Assembly: GCA_964059195.1 (NCBI GenBank)
Contig: CAXKWD010000008.1
Span: 49,766,502 to 49,830,501 of the forward strand
Direction of reading: 5' to 3'
DNA length: 64,000 nucleotides
Source of the DNA: Ectobius pallidus
Taxonomy: Eukaryota; Arthropoda; Insecta; Blattodea; Ectobiidae
Part shown: one piece after another, positions 46,516-57,463 of the stretch
How the letters are laid out: each line of letters opens with the position of its first letter
How positions within the stretch are numbered: position 1 is the first letter of the stretch
Made by a program: the position numbers and the translations under genes
The notes under the pieces: model-generated
Databases searched by the model: none
Seen by the model: only the letters and a program-made list of their open reading frames with translations
Told to the model about the DNA's origin: nothing

Positions 46516-47506
46516 CAGTGTGTCCCACGCAAGAGTTGGCCAATGACGCGGGTTCCTGCGGCGCGGCGGGCACAGCTCCAACTCCCGAGCGATCGGGTGA
46601 AATATCTACGCTAATGAAGCCGCGATCGGTGTTATGATTCAGGTTCTCACATTTACAGTTGGAATTACAATGAAAATAACCACGTACCTCATCATAAGAG
46701 ATGTTGGAAATGTCCTCCTCTTGCATCCACACAACATTGGAACCTTTTTAAGAAATTTTCTTTCACGCGCATAAGTTCAGCTTCCGAGATAGAATTAATT
46801 TCTCTTCTGATATTGTCTTTAAGTTCTTCTAATGTGTGTGGGTTTGATCTAATTTCTGTTCAGTAAGTACGCGCCGCTTGGTCCCTCGTTTACTATCGAG
46901 AATCGAACCCGTTTCCCGAAGTTTGCTTACAAGTTTTCGCACGGCTTCTCTGCTTGGAGGACGTACACCTGGGAATTTTGCTAAAAACCGACGTCTTGCG
47001 TCCTTGCAAGATGATGTAATAAATCACATATGGTTTTCTTTGTGAGAACCTGAACCATTACACCAACAGCGGGCTTTATTAGCGTAGATATTTCACCCGT
47101 TTCCTTTTTAATGTACGGGAAGTTGACCTATACACTTTATTTTTCAAGTTTCTCCATAAATAATATTCACATACTGTTAGAAGAACTTAAAGACAATATC
47201 ACATAGGCCTATCACAAGAGAAATGAACTCTGTCTCGGAAGCTGAACTTACGCGCGTGAAAGAAAATTTCCTAAAATGGTGTCAGTGTTGTGTGGATGCG
47301 AGAGGAGAACATTTCCAACATCTCTTGTGATGAGGTACGTGTTTATTTTCATTGTAATTTTAACTGTAAATGTGAGAACCTGAATCAAAACACCGATCGC
47401 GGCTTCATTAGCGTAGATATTTCACCCGATCGCTCGGGAGTTGGAGCTGTACCCGCCGCGCCGCAGGAACCCGCGTCATTGGCCAACTCTTGCGTGAGAC
47501 ACACTG
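46516..47506 (-). mobile_element. Fold-back Tc1/mariner-like element with about 340-bp arms
   Basis: Ends CAGTGTGTCCCACGC and GCGTGAGACACACTG are flanked by TA on each side (46514-46515, 47507-47508). The arms match for about 340 bases, far longer than ordinary ends, and both contain the transposase C-terminal codons, in opposite orientations. A third, partial copy of the subterminal sequence (GTGAGAACCTGAACCATTAC) lies at about 47040-47100 and is probably the original 5' end. So the 3' end was duplicated in inverse orientation outside the old 5' end. Confidence 0.8.
46700..47045 (-). pseudogene. Tc1-like transposase with core deleted (HTH joined to C-terminus)
   Basis: From about 47045 leftward the frame reads CKDARRRFLAKFPGVRPPSR, then AVRKLVSKLRETGSILDSK and GTKRRVLTEQKLD, the N-terminal helix-turn-helix (DUF4817-like) of a common insect family. 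It then passes directly into LEELKDNIRREINSISEAEL and RVKENFLKRFQCCVDARGGH with an FQHLL end, the extreme C-terminus of such transposases. The whole DDE catalytic core is missing. The product could at most bind ends. Confidence 0.75.
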
Positions 47507-47794
47507 TAGAAGAAATATCAGTATTGACTTCTAGCAACGTTAAAACATTTATGGTTCGCAAGTCTAACTTGTGAGGGAGAGTAAGTACTTACCGAAAAAT
47601 TCAGATCTTTTTATATCAAGTCTGTAGGCTAATATTCAGCCTGGTCTGGAAACAAATTTATGAAAGAAAGTGAGCATGATGATAAATAAGGTTTAATTCT
47701 GGCATGGCGTCTAAATAAACACTAACAAGTAAATGAGTGAGCTAATATAATGCAAGAATTCAATTACTCGGCAATATAAGCAGTGCATGTCCGC

Positions 47795-48108
47795 TGGAGT
47801 GGTCTTGTGGTTAGTGTTGCTGCCTATAGATCCGTCGGCCCGGGTTCGATCTCCGGTACCTCCTAGGATTTTTGTGAGGTAGAGAGGTCTGGTAGGGGTG
47901 CACTCAGCCTAGTGATTCAAATTGAGGAGCTATTTCATAGAGAAGTAGCGGCTCCGGTCATGGAAACCAACATTGATGGCCGTGGATATCGGCATGATGA
48001 CCACATGCCCCCAACCCTGCCATCTGCCTATGGTAGATGATGCAGTGGTCGGGTGGTAGGCCTTGTCCCTTCTGGGATGTTAGCGGAACGGAGTTAGTTA
48101 GTTAGTTA
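47795..48108 (+). mobile_element. tRNA-derived SINE with (GTTA)n tail
   Basis: The head has TGGTCTTGTGGTTAGTG (A-box-like) and GGGTTCGATCTCCGG (B box) at about 47850, spaced as in a tRNA promoter. The body contains GAGGAGCTATTTCATAGAGA and GGTAGGCCTTGTCCCTTCTG, and the element ends in GTTAGTTAGTTAGTTA. A partial copy of the same body is at 62216-62364. RNA polymerase III transcription is expected for intact copies. Confidence 0.75.
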
Positions 48109-49195
48109 GCTATAAGTAGTGCATGCGGCTGCTTGTTGAGGCTATGATGATGTCATCACTCACAACACACTCTGGTATCAGCAAGTTATACTACAGCAAT
48201 GCAGACATCATACAAATGTAGTTCTTTATGTTGTTCTCTTAGAGGCACCTTTCGTAATAATGTATGAAACAAATAGGTATTTTGGAACCAGACAGGCTTT
48301 AAAGTTTCAATTATCTTTCTTATTTTCAATAAAGAATTAATCTTCATTCATTTTACCACTAAAATATCGCACATGCAATCATTTTCCATTAATATGCAGT
48401 CACTTCTGATGATTGCTTTATTCCATTCACTCAAACAACCTTTAAAGAATCTCCCTTCATGGCTCAAAAAACTCTAGTATTAAGAAAGTTACTTGGTTAC
48501 AGCCTTTGTTCTTTTGACACTTCTACACACAAGCAGAAACTAAATAAACCATCAAACAAGCAGGTAAGCTTATAACACTTATGTCACAATGAACTCACCT
48601 AAAATCGATCAACTCTCAAGAAATTTCCACTAATAACTGGCACTTTAGCAGGTAACTTAAATTCGTTAACAATGCATTTAGCTATTTACGCTTGCGAGTT
48701 TCATAAGTTATAATGAATGTTACGATGCCTGGTATGGGAATTTCTTATGAAAGTTCCACTCCTCAATGATTTAAACACACTGTCTAAGGTTCATAATTCT
48801 CTCCCCCCTCTCATTTGGAGTGGTTGAGAACAAACTAACTTGAGAATGGAAGCCTAAGTTTCCTGATGAGATTGAAGATGGAACACTGGAGAAACGATGG
48901 CAGGAAAAATGTAATGAATTTGGAGCGGTTTAAATCTTTATGGTTTTATGTAACCTGAAAGTATCTCTAAAGCAAATTAGAGATCCAATAACAAAATAAC
49001 AAGTACGATAATAACAAATAAGCAACAATAGTTAGGTATGGTAGGTATAAGCCATTAGGGAAAAACTGGAGAATTGGAGAGTCAGCTCAACTACTGCCTT
49101 ATGTTGCCTACTCAAGGTGCCATGTCAAGCCATGACAGAGAGAGGAAAAAATTATAAGCAGAGTAATGAAATTTCCCAACTACTACTGTCAGTTG
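48109..49195. other. AT-rich region without recognised features
   Basis: No family-like open frame, terminal repeat or tandem array was found between the SINE and the LINE fragment. Confidence 0.45.
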
Positions 49196-49199
49196 AGAA

Positions 49200-49850
49200 T
49201 TGCAGAATGAATCAATGAATGAAAATAAATGGGTCGAACCCTTTTGGTCCCATGCCTATAGGCCACATAGTTGGGCCCGTTGTGCTTACCTTACTGGAGA
49301 ATTTATCCAATCCTGTTGCCTCCAAGGAGGACAGGATTAATCTCGGATTCATTCTTCTTATATCATTTGGTCTCAGTTTATCCAGGCCCAAGAGAAAATG
49401 TCTGATTGTGGAAAAAGCTTCGCAATCACATATTATGTGGAATCTGCACTAAGCTTCATCACATGTAGGTGTTTCTTTAGGGTGTGGTGTCCTGTTAACA
49501 GGCTTACTACACCTAAGTTGTAACCGATTAAGAGGTAGCAGTATTCTGCTATTCTTCTAGCTAGGTCCCTTGATCATGAACAGATTCTGCTTAGTAGTAG
49601 TAAGAATACTACAAAAAGTCCATGCTGGTGTGACATCCATTCTGTGGTTGCACCCTTCTCGGAGTAAAACCAAGGACAGGTAACAATCCAATGGAACCGT
49701 TTGCCAATCCCTCCCTTGCTAGCTTATCCGCTATTTCATTACATCTGATTCCCACATGCCCAAGAACCCAGCATAACTGGACTGAACAGCGGGAACAGAG
49801 AATATCCAAAGTCCTTTGGCATTCCAATACCAACCTTAATCTTGTTTTAC
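49200..49850 (-). pseudogene. LINE ORF2 fragment: RNase H end and C-terminal region
   Basis: The minus strand encodes VQLCWVLGHVGIRCNEIADK followed by LAREG, the last RNase H block (H.G..GNE.AD..A pattern) of R1/Jockey-type LINEs, then after frame breaks LTGHHTLKKHLHVMKLSADS and FFHNQTFSLGLDKLRPNDIR. The same family fragment is at 17950-18075. Upstream RT and endonuclease are absent. At least two stops interrupt it. Confidence 0.65.
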
Positions 49851-50606
49851 CGGTATACAGGGCCTGAGTATTGCAGCGGATGTCTCAGAAGTCGCTTTTG
49901 CAATAATAAGAAAGTAGTGTGCGTGTATCCAATGGCAACCTCGTTGCCCTGAAGCATGTGGGTTTCACATTGTGGCATATAGGTGGCTAGAATGTGACCC
50001 ATTTTCAGCATTTGGACAGGCCACATGACATGGTGATGTTTAACTGGGTGAAGAGTAAGGGGTGAAGTGTGTTTAAGAGTGTTTATGTACTGTAGTGGTG
50101 GGGTATGAGTGATGAAAGTGAGGTGAGAAAAGCACCAAGGGAACCATCAGGCTTGATGGTCACTAACAACAGTGAAATATGCCTCCATTAGTTCAGTCAC
50201 CAGGTACGGAAAATTGGGCTTGACTGTAAAAATATCCGAAGTTAATGATTATTTAATACGTTATATATGGGTATTCTGTGGTGTAGAATCCAAGTTTTCC
50301 AATTCGAGAACCCTGTGTGAACTTCAGGGCAGCCGAAAACATCAAACTTTTTGGGTTCTTCAGTGTTTTCCTTATAACTCCTAAACAATACCTCTTAGTC
50401 TGAAACACTCCATTATAAAAGTTAAAGAGCATTAAATGTCCTAACATTTGCACTGTTTAAACGTTTCTTAAAAACGATTACATACCGAGATATGATGCTT
50501 CAAAGTTTTCAAAAAAATTAAAAATATCGAAAAACTGCCAAAAATGCAGAATTTTCCCTAGTAACTTTTACCTTTCAACATTTCTAAATGAATAACATCC
50601 AATAAC
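49851..50606. other. AT-rich region without recognised features
   Basis: Only short chance frames. The left border of the next element is placed at about 50607 because its inverted partner stops matching there. Confidence 0.45.
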
Positions 50607-53557
50607 CTACACAATAGAAAACCCATCCTTAATGAGACGTTCATTTCAGAATAAAGAACACAATTATCGATGTATTTTATAAAAAATTATGCTACAAGTG
50701 AATATATTACCTAAGTAGAAAATATGTAAATTATTATAAATTATCCATTAATATTTATTCATAAAAGCCTTGACCTCTTTTCTCCCGATGGCAAGTCGGC
50801 ATCATCTCTCAGTACTTCCTCGTCCTCCTGAGCAATGATGACCTCCTCCTCGTCACACTCAATGTCCATGTCTTCCTCGTTGATGTCGGTCTTGTTAAGT
50901 TTCTCATATAAAACTTAAAAGAGGGAGAAATATTAAGTTATGAACGTGATTCATGACGTAAGAAATTTACTAAGTCACTGCCTCTAGATCGTATTGTAAT
51001 CGAGATATCAAAGAGAATCATTATTTTAAAACTTTTAAACATTTATAGATTTGAAGGCACTTTATATATATAAAGTGCTTTATATATATTGGTATCTTTC
51101 TTGGCATGCTTACACTACTGGAGCTGCCGACTTCACTTCTAAAATACTTATGCTACTGGAACTGCCGAGTTCACTTCGAAAATACTTCTGCTGCTTGCTA
51201 CTTAGTCTACTCCTGAAACAGCGCTTCACTTCTTAGAAAACTTCATGAGCAGCCGTCGTTCTTCGAGGCAAGGAAGGCGACGTGAGATAGCTGCTATTCC
51301 AGAATGGTCGAGGGTTTTGCTTAAGGCAAGCGATCACAATATCACTTCACTTTCTGGAAACGCCCCTCGGTATTTCGAGGCAGTGGAATTATTGATGTTG
51401 TAAATCATCGATGGTTTTGCTTGAAGCAAGCCCTCACAAAAATAAGTTCATCTTTGCATCAAGTTTACTTGCAATTACGGCATTTGTTCCAGAAAATTCA
51501 TTATCAATTGACGTCATCAATATACTGATTTTCTTTGAGGAAAATTAAGCTAAGTTGTGACAAAGATATCATCACTGTTTGCCCAATTAAGAATTTAAAA
51601 ATTAAACCAAGTGATCACTTTCTATAACACTGTTATTATTTAAATTTGACATTCCATTTTGCACTTGGAATTTCGTTGGGCATAATGTGCCACAGATTTC
51701 ACATGATTCTCTTATAAAGCTTTCCCGATTAGTAATTATGGGAATTCTACATTTCAGTTACATTAATTCTATGTTTTTCTTCTGTAGTTGGAAATTACAA
51801 GAAAATGGAAAGGGTTGAGTGAGATGAACAATTGTATGTTTAGTACTTCAGGAAGTATTGTTATATGTATAAAAGAAGTTGAATATATGATCAACGTATA
51901 AAGATTTATTAAGGTATTATGAATGCTAGAAGTTTTGATTTTGTTTGTAAAATTTAAGTACTAAATATAATTATGTTAAAAAGAATAAGAAATACTTTTG
52001 TATTAATTTTAAATAATAAATTATTGTCAGAAAGAAAACTCATATTCTTGCATAAACTGAAATTTACTTCCTCACATTTATGTTAAAGGAGAAAAGACAT
52101 TTTCTTGTGAAAACTGAGATTGACTACACCATCATATTTTATGTTAATTAAACTTATCAGGTCTCAGGCGAATTCTCGCAAGCTTTTGCTGCACAATTTT
52201 GGCAGATAGTTAAGCACCGGAGTCCTGCTTTTTACAGCTGCAAGGCCCGGTGCTACACCCTGTCGTGCACTTGCATTGTACCATGTGCAGCAACTTGTCT
52301 TGGTCACTGTTATGGGGATCAGCCCTTATTTCGTTAAACTGGCAGTAACTTTTCGTAACCGAGTCACGTCTGCACTTTCAGATAGGTATAAAAAGAATGG
52401 TACCGGGCAGCGTCTTGTACAGGGGGGCAATCTGGCAAGGTTGGATTTCGATTTGCCACAGAGTTCGAAAAAAATTGGTAGCGAAGATCGTCCAGAATTT
52501 CTACCATACATTATCACAAGAAATTTTGCCCTGCTTCCGAAATTTGGAGTGGTGTTGCTTCGTCATCTTTGAGAACACTAACGATGTCAGACAGAGAATA
52601 GGTTTTCCCATAAATAGTGAAAACTACTTGTTCAAATAAGTTTTATGTATTATCAACCCGCTGGCTACATGAAGGAAAAGAACATCCTGAGTACTGTATT
52701 TGCACAAAGCTGACGAATACAAAACACTGGGGACATTACCTGTCCCACTCTTTTGGAAATAAACATTCTTTTGAGAAAAGCCAAAAGGTAGATCGACGTC
52801 TTCACCTGTGAAAGTAACACAATCGAAATCAGCAGCCTTCGATATTGCAGTTTTCACTATCATGATACGCATGACATAGGCCTGCTTAACCTCGATACCC
52901 TTTGCTGCCATTTCAGTCATCGGCATTGAAATAAAGATTCTTTTGTTGGTTTTGTTGGACAGAAATGTTTCTTGTGGCAGTGTAACGGTCGTTAACGAAA
53001 ATAAAAATTTGCTGGACTATTACAGCAAAGCCCAGGGATATAGTTCAGCTGCTTTGGTGTTCTGATAAGTGAACTCACTACGATATCCATCGAATACTAC
53101 TATGCATTACACTTAAAGTGTTTCTGTACGTAGTCCATGTAGATCTTGCACACTGATTTGAACGTGAGTGATGTAGGCGTACCCCATAAAACCTTATGCA
53201 GTGAATTACTGTTAATTTTCTGATGCCAAGGTCTTCTTCCGGTTAGGAGTGAATGCTTCTTACAATGCTGACTGAAATGGCAGCAAAGGAGGACGAGATC
53301 GATGAGATCATTGCTCAGAGGAAAAGAAATGACCGAGAGGCAATGCCGACTTGCCAATAGGAGCAAAGAAGTTAAGACTTTTATGAATCAATACTAATGG
53401 AAAATTTGTAATAATTTACATATTTTCTACGTAGTACATCACATTATCATCTAATGTAGTATAAATTTTTATAAAATACATTTTTATACATCCATAATTG
53501 TGTTCTTTATTCTGAAATGAACATCTCATTAAGAGTGGGTTTTCTATTGTGTAGGTT
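50607..53557 (-). mobile_element. Element encoding a GEDxDL/CXC protein, 3' end duplicated in inverse
   Basis: The outer segments 50607-50880 and about 53275-53557 are reverse complements, ending CCTACACAATAGAAAACCCA on the left. Both contain the acidic C-terminal codons of the encoded protein, in opposite directions (minus near 50840, plus near 53290). Between them lies the minus-strand gene. The superfamily is unknown to me; target duplications were not found (sequence after the arms differs at once). Internal tandem repeats, for example CTACTGGA.CTGCCGA.TTCACTTC near 51114 and 51152, lie in the noncoding part. Confidence 0.6.
50764..53230 (-). pseudogene. Transposon-associated protein with GEDxDL motif and CXC cysteine cluster
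   Basis: In gene order on the minus strand: FKSVCKIYMDYVQKHF (about 53180), a segment with ETFLSNKTNKRIFIS (about 52960), then TEMAAKGIEVKQAY, IVKTAISKAADFDCV and TFTGEDVDLPFGFSQKNVYF (52926-52740), then a CXC cluster (CKCTTGCSTGPCSCKK and, shifted, CQNCAAKACENSPE) at about 52290-52170. An acidic tail EEDMDIECDEEEVIIAQEDE ends at a TGA near 50764. I recall similar uncharacterised insect proteins pairing a PIN/FEN-like GEDxDLL block with a Tesmin/TSO1-like CXC region. The frames are broken in several places and about 1.2 kb of noncoding sequence (perhaps an intron) precedes the acidic tail. Activity is unknown. Confidence 0.55.
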
Positions 53558-53760
53558 CCCTAGTAGCACACTTCGTTGGCCCAACGGAGAGATTTGGTTG
53601 GCATGGTAGGGATATGTTGGGAAAAGGTTCGTTGAAATTTCCTCGTTTGGGTCAAGGCATTTATTGGTTGGCGTTCGCGCCCGCCCTACCGTTGGGGTTA
53701 TGATTGTTGGCCCAACAATACATTTCGTTGGAATTTGATCGCATATATCTTCTCACCAGT
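53558..53760. repeat. Palindromic GTTGGCCCAAC repeats
   Basis: Two palindromes share GTTGGCCCAAC: CGTTGGCCCAACG at 53574-53586 and ATTGTTGGCCCAACAAT at 53703-53719. Related half-sites (TTGGTTGGC, CGTTGG) are scattered between them. This could be the subterminal region of a DNA transposon or a protein-binding array; neither is established. Confidence 0.5.
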
Positions 53761-54427
53761 CTTCGGCAATTTCCGGCGTTGTTCGTAGGTCATCGGCACG
53801 GCGCACTTGAAGGTAACGGTCATTCGCCATCTTCATATGTAAAGAGGTTAACGCAGTTTTGATTCTCATTCATATTTCATACATAATATTAGGTAAGCCC
53901 TTTGGTAGTTCTCTGAAAATAACGTTATCATTTTTACACAATACTGTATTATGAGTGTTGCATTCATATTAAAATTGAAGGATCGTTCAACGTTACAGTA
54001 CTGTAATTTCCTATTGCAAATTTGTTTCAGATGATTTACATAAAGAAAGGCAGAAGGAAGCAGAGAAGGAGCATCATATAAGCAACGAAATTTCAACTGA
54101 ATTGAAACGCAGTTCAAGATCAGCAGTTCTACAGTTCAAAATCTACATCAATTGCGGGATTTTCAAGATTTCAAACTTGCAAGTAGGCTACATGGAGCAT
54201 GCATGATTATTTGTCAGAATCAAGTTTTTCGAGAAGTAGGGCCTACCCAGTAAAAATGTTAAGGTATAAATATTTGATTTATTATTAAAATGTAGATGAA
54301 CTCATTATATAGTCTAAAAAATCCAGGGAATGTTGCCAGTAACATTTAAATATGATGTTAATCTTTATATTCTCATATAACTTATAATGTAAACTCCTAG
54401 CCTTTAATTGCCGGTACTTCATTATTA

Positions 54428-54802
54428 TGCTCTATCCACAATGTGTAGTTGCCCGCTTGAGAGCTGCCCACAATATGAAGTAAACATTGAGGTTAGGGAA
54501 ACATTTTACAGTACAAATAATGGGAAGAAATCGATTTATAGTGCATAATATGTAGGCTATAATAAATACATCTTGCTTTTCATAGTAACCTAATCTATTT
54601 CTTTGCACTAGTGGGCCTAAATAATTTTCAATCTCGTAATATGTAACTTGCAGTTGGGGTAGGTAGTCGAAGATGAATTTCTCGACTGCCGAATACCAAC
54701 TGCAGACTGCAACTGTACTTTGTGAATGGCGTACATTACTCACCACATGTTTTACTTTGACTACCGACTACAGACTGCCAACTGCACATTGTGGATAGAG
54801 CT
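54428..54802. mobile_element. 375-bp MITE with TTA target duplication and visible empty site
   Basis: Ends TGCTCTATCCACAATGTG and its inverse CATTGTGGATAGAGCT form an inverted repeat of about 23 bp with few mismatches. TTA flanks both sides (54425-54427, 54803-54805). The opposite arm of the surrounding inverted repeat, at about 56178-56190, shows the same flanking sequence joined through a single TTA, i.e. the unoccupied site. TTA duplications suggest PIF/Harbinger. No coding capacity. Confidence 0.8.
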
Positions 54803-55479
54803 TTAGGCCTAATACGTTAGTTATATAATCAACTCTACCAAGTAACTTGCATTCTATTTGCCTGTATAATTTAAAAACATAGTTCATGACAGGGTTAAAA
54901 ATGCATTTACATTATGTTTGAATAACCGTCTAAATCTGATTAGCTTAACTTGATTGCTAGAATGCTTTTCCATCAAATTGTTTCATCTATCCCTATAGGC
55001 CTATATGTGCACTTAATAGATTAGGTTATTTAAAACATCTTTACGAAATCATGTAAAATCTCTTCACAAATTTCTAAAGAATTCTATCTGTTCTATTCTT
55101 AATTTAGGCTTACATTCAGTCACAATTTTGGTTATAACCCCAATAGGCTACAGTTTGTAGAATTCAATTTAAAATTAACTCTAAAATGTTGTGTGTAGGC
55201 CTAATCAATTTCGCTAATGATCTTAACATCAGTCTTTGTAAAAGTAAAATATTACTAGATTATGGAATAAAATGGGAATAATGGAACTTCGTGCCCCACG
55301 CGTTCCCCTTTCCACTCGCCTGGCTGCTTCCCGCATGCCACCTGCCACGCTTCCCCGCAGGTCATGCCGTCATGCATGTAGCCGCTGCTCAACGCCGGTA
55401 ATGCGTAATTGCGATTGGCATGTCACCTAATATTTCACAATAAAAATAAAATAACCTTGCACCTGGCATTCAACCCAAT

Positions 55480-55805
55480 TCTGTACTAATTCCATCCTAC
55501 TATCCCCCACAAATCCTATTTCCCTTAAATCTACATCCTAATAATTTCTTTCCACCTACGTCTAAGTCTTCCAAGTGGTCATTTCCCTTTGGGTCTCCCA
55601 CTCAGCATTTTGTAGATGTCTTTCCTCCCCTCATACGCACAACATGTTTAGCCCATTTCATTCCCTGTGATTTAATTTCCCTTACTATATCTGGTGGCGA
55701 GTGCAGATTATGAAGCTCGTCGTTATGCAGTTTCCTCCAGTCCCTATTTTCATCTCTCCCATAGGCCCAAATATTTTCCTAAGCAGCCTGTTTTCGAACA
55801 CACTC
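55480..55805 (-). pseudogene. LINE endonuclease-RT protein C-terminal fragment
   Basis: The minus strand begins VFENRLLRKIFGP, and across frame changes reads WRKLHNDELHNLHSPPDIVR, then EIKSQGMKWAKHVVRM, then a GK.IYKMLSGRPKG-like block and a basic LGRLRRRWKEII-like end. This block order is typical of the C-terminal part of insect LINE proteins annotated as endonuclease-reverse transcriptases. At least three frameshifts. It lies in the loop of the large inverted repeat. Confidence 0.6.
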
Positions 55806-56546
55806 AGATTATGTTACAAACTGCATCTTACAATGAAAATTGTAATTGAATGTAAATTAAGAATATAATAAATAGAATTATTATGAATTTTGAAGAGATT
55901 TTACACAAATTGTTAAAGCTTTCTTAAGCCTATATTGAAGTCTTTTAAATATTATTTGATAATGAATAAGCTAATCTAAGTGCATAGGTCTATAGGAATA
56001 GATGCAACAGCATTTTAGAAATAAAGCTCTTACAGGTTAAGCTGATCAGATTAGACTGTTTTACAAACATAATGTAAATACGCCTTTTAACCCTGTTATG
56101 AACTATGTTTTTAAATTATACAGGCAAATAGAATGGAAGTTACTTGATAGAGTTGATTATATTTCTAACGTATGGGCTTAATAATGGTGATGCTATAACT
56201 GGTCACCAGACAGCTGGATAACAAATTAATTAATCACAGTAGGCTAAAAGGTTGCACATTGTTAATTATATGAGAATATAAAGATTAACACCATATAATA
56301 TTGTAAACGTTAATGGTAACATTCTCTGATTTCCTAGACTATATTGAAGGCATAAGGTGGAAAAATCAACTATTCTCACATTGCATAAAAATGAAGTTTA
56401 TTAATACATGTTATGTAGTTCATAATATATATATATATATGTATATATATATCTGACTTATCCATAACTTGTAAAGCATCAATAACAATAAACTATTCAT
56501 TATTCATTTCTCTGAATTTTATTTAGCCTATAGCCAAGATTCTTTC

Positions 56547-57029
56547 TGTTAGATCAAGAGTCTATAAGTTATAGTGTTTCAAATTAGCCTCTGTGGTAAT
56601 TGGTGCGGCCGCCAATTCCTTCCCGCTATGCTTGTCAATTCCTGTGCAGGTGCGGGCTTGTAGCGTTGCCACGCCAGTGCAGTGTTAGTTAGTTGGGGAT
56701 CGAGCTTCATCAGATATAGGCACGCGTCGCAGTTGCTCCGAGTTCAGGACAATTTTCGCTCTATATAGTTAGTGCTCATCTCTAATTCCACACCAATCGG
56801 CTCTTGTATTGTTTAGCAGCCTGCGTGTGAAGTTTCAGGAATCACATTGTATTTTTAGTGTAATCTACAAGAATTCCATTGTCTCGTAACCTAGCCGACA
56901 CGTGCAGTGAACAGTACTGTGGCTAGCGTTTGCATATATTATCTGGCGGGAGCAGTGCTTGGCTCCTAGAATAATAACTGCATTGAATAGCATATATCAT
57001 ATTTGTCAAATGTTTGTATTCGTCGTTCA
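56547..57029 (+). repeat. 5' LTR of the BEL/Pao element
   Basis: Matches 61483-61965 along its whole 483 bases. It contains GCGGCCGCCAATTCC near 56606 and TATATAGTTAGTGCTC near 56762, the latter a possible TATA region. No primer-binding site was identified after the end. Confidence 0.85.
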
Positions 57030-57463
57030 ATTACATTATTGCACCTATAGGCCTATCGTGTGAGATCAGGTTGTATGTTTTTCGCGACAAGTGAAAATCG
57101 CTTTTCATTTGCTCCTCTCGGTCCGGATCCTATTGAGTTCCTAACTAACATGGTCCTCACGGGCAGGGTTTGATATATTTGCAATAATTTTCTGAATATT
57201 GAACAGTGTGCGACACATATTTGATTTTCGTGTGTGACGTTCGTGCAGACTTCGTATTGCTTCGTGGCTGATCGGCTACGTTGACCTTCATCGGCTCCAG
57301 CGAGCTCCGGACAGCTGTATCTGCTTCTCTCCGTGCGCGCGTGCTCATGGTCACCGCCGCCGCGAGAAGAAGACAATCCACCTCCGGCCGCCCCCAGCGA
57401 GTTTGCAGCGAACTGCCTAATCACTTCTTCTGTCTACTGCAAAGTTAATTATTTCATTTCAAC

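Larger units (their letters stand above)
54307..56345. repeat. Large inverted repeat (fold-back) with about 500-bp arms
   Basis: Left arm 54307-55150 (including an inserted MITE) and right arm 55830-56345 are diverged reverse complements. Shared blocks include TTAATCTTTATATTCTCATA, ATTTGCCTGTATAATTTAAA and GTAAAATCTCTTCA. The loop (55150-55830) contains a GC-richer piece at 55280-55430 and a LINE fragment. No transposase was found; a fold-back transposon or an inverted duplication are both possible. Confidence 0.75.

Noticed and set aside
50764..50917. Acidic coding segment read as a host nuclear-protein exon
   Set aside because: An inverted copy of the same segment exists at 53275-53400, so it belongs to a repeated element rather than to a single-copy gene.
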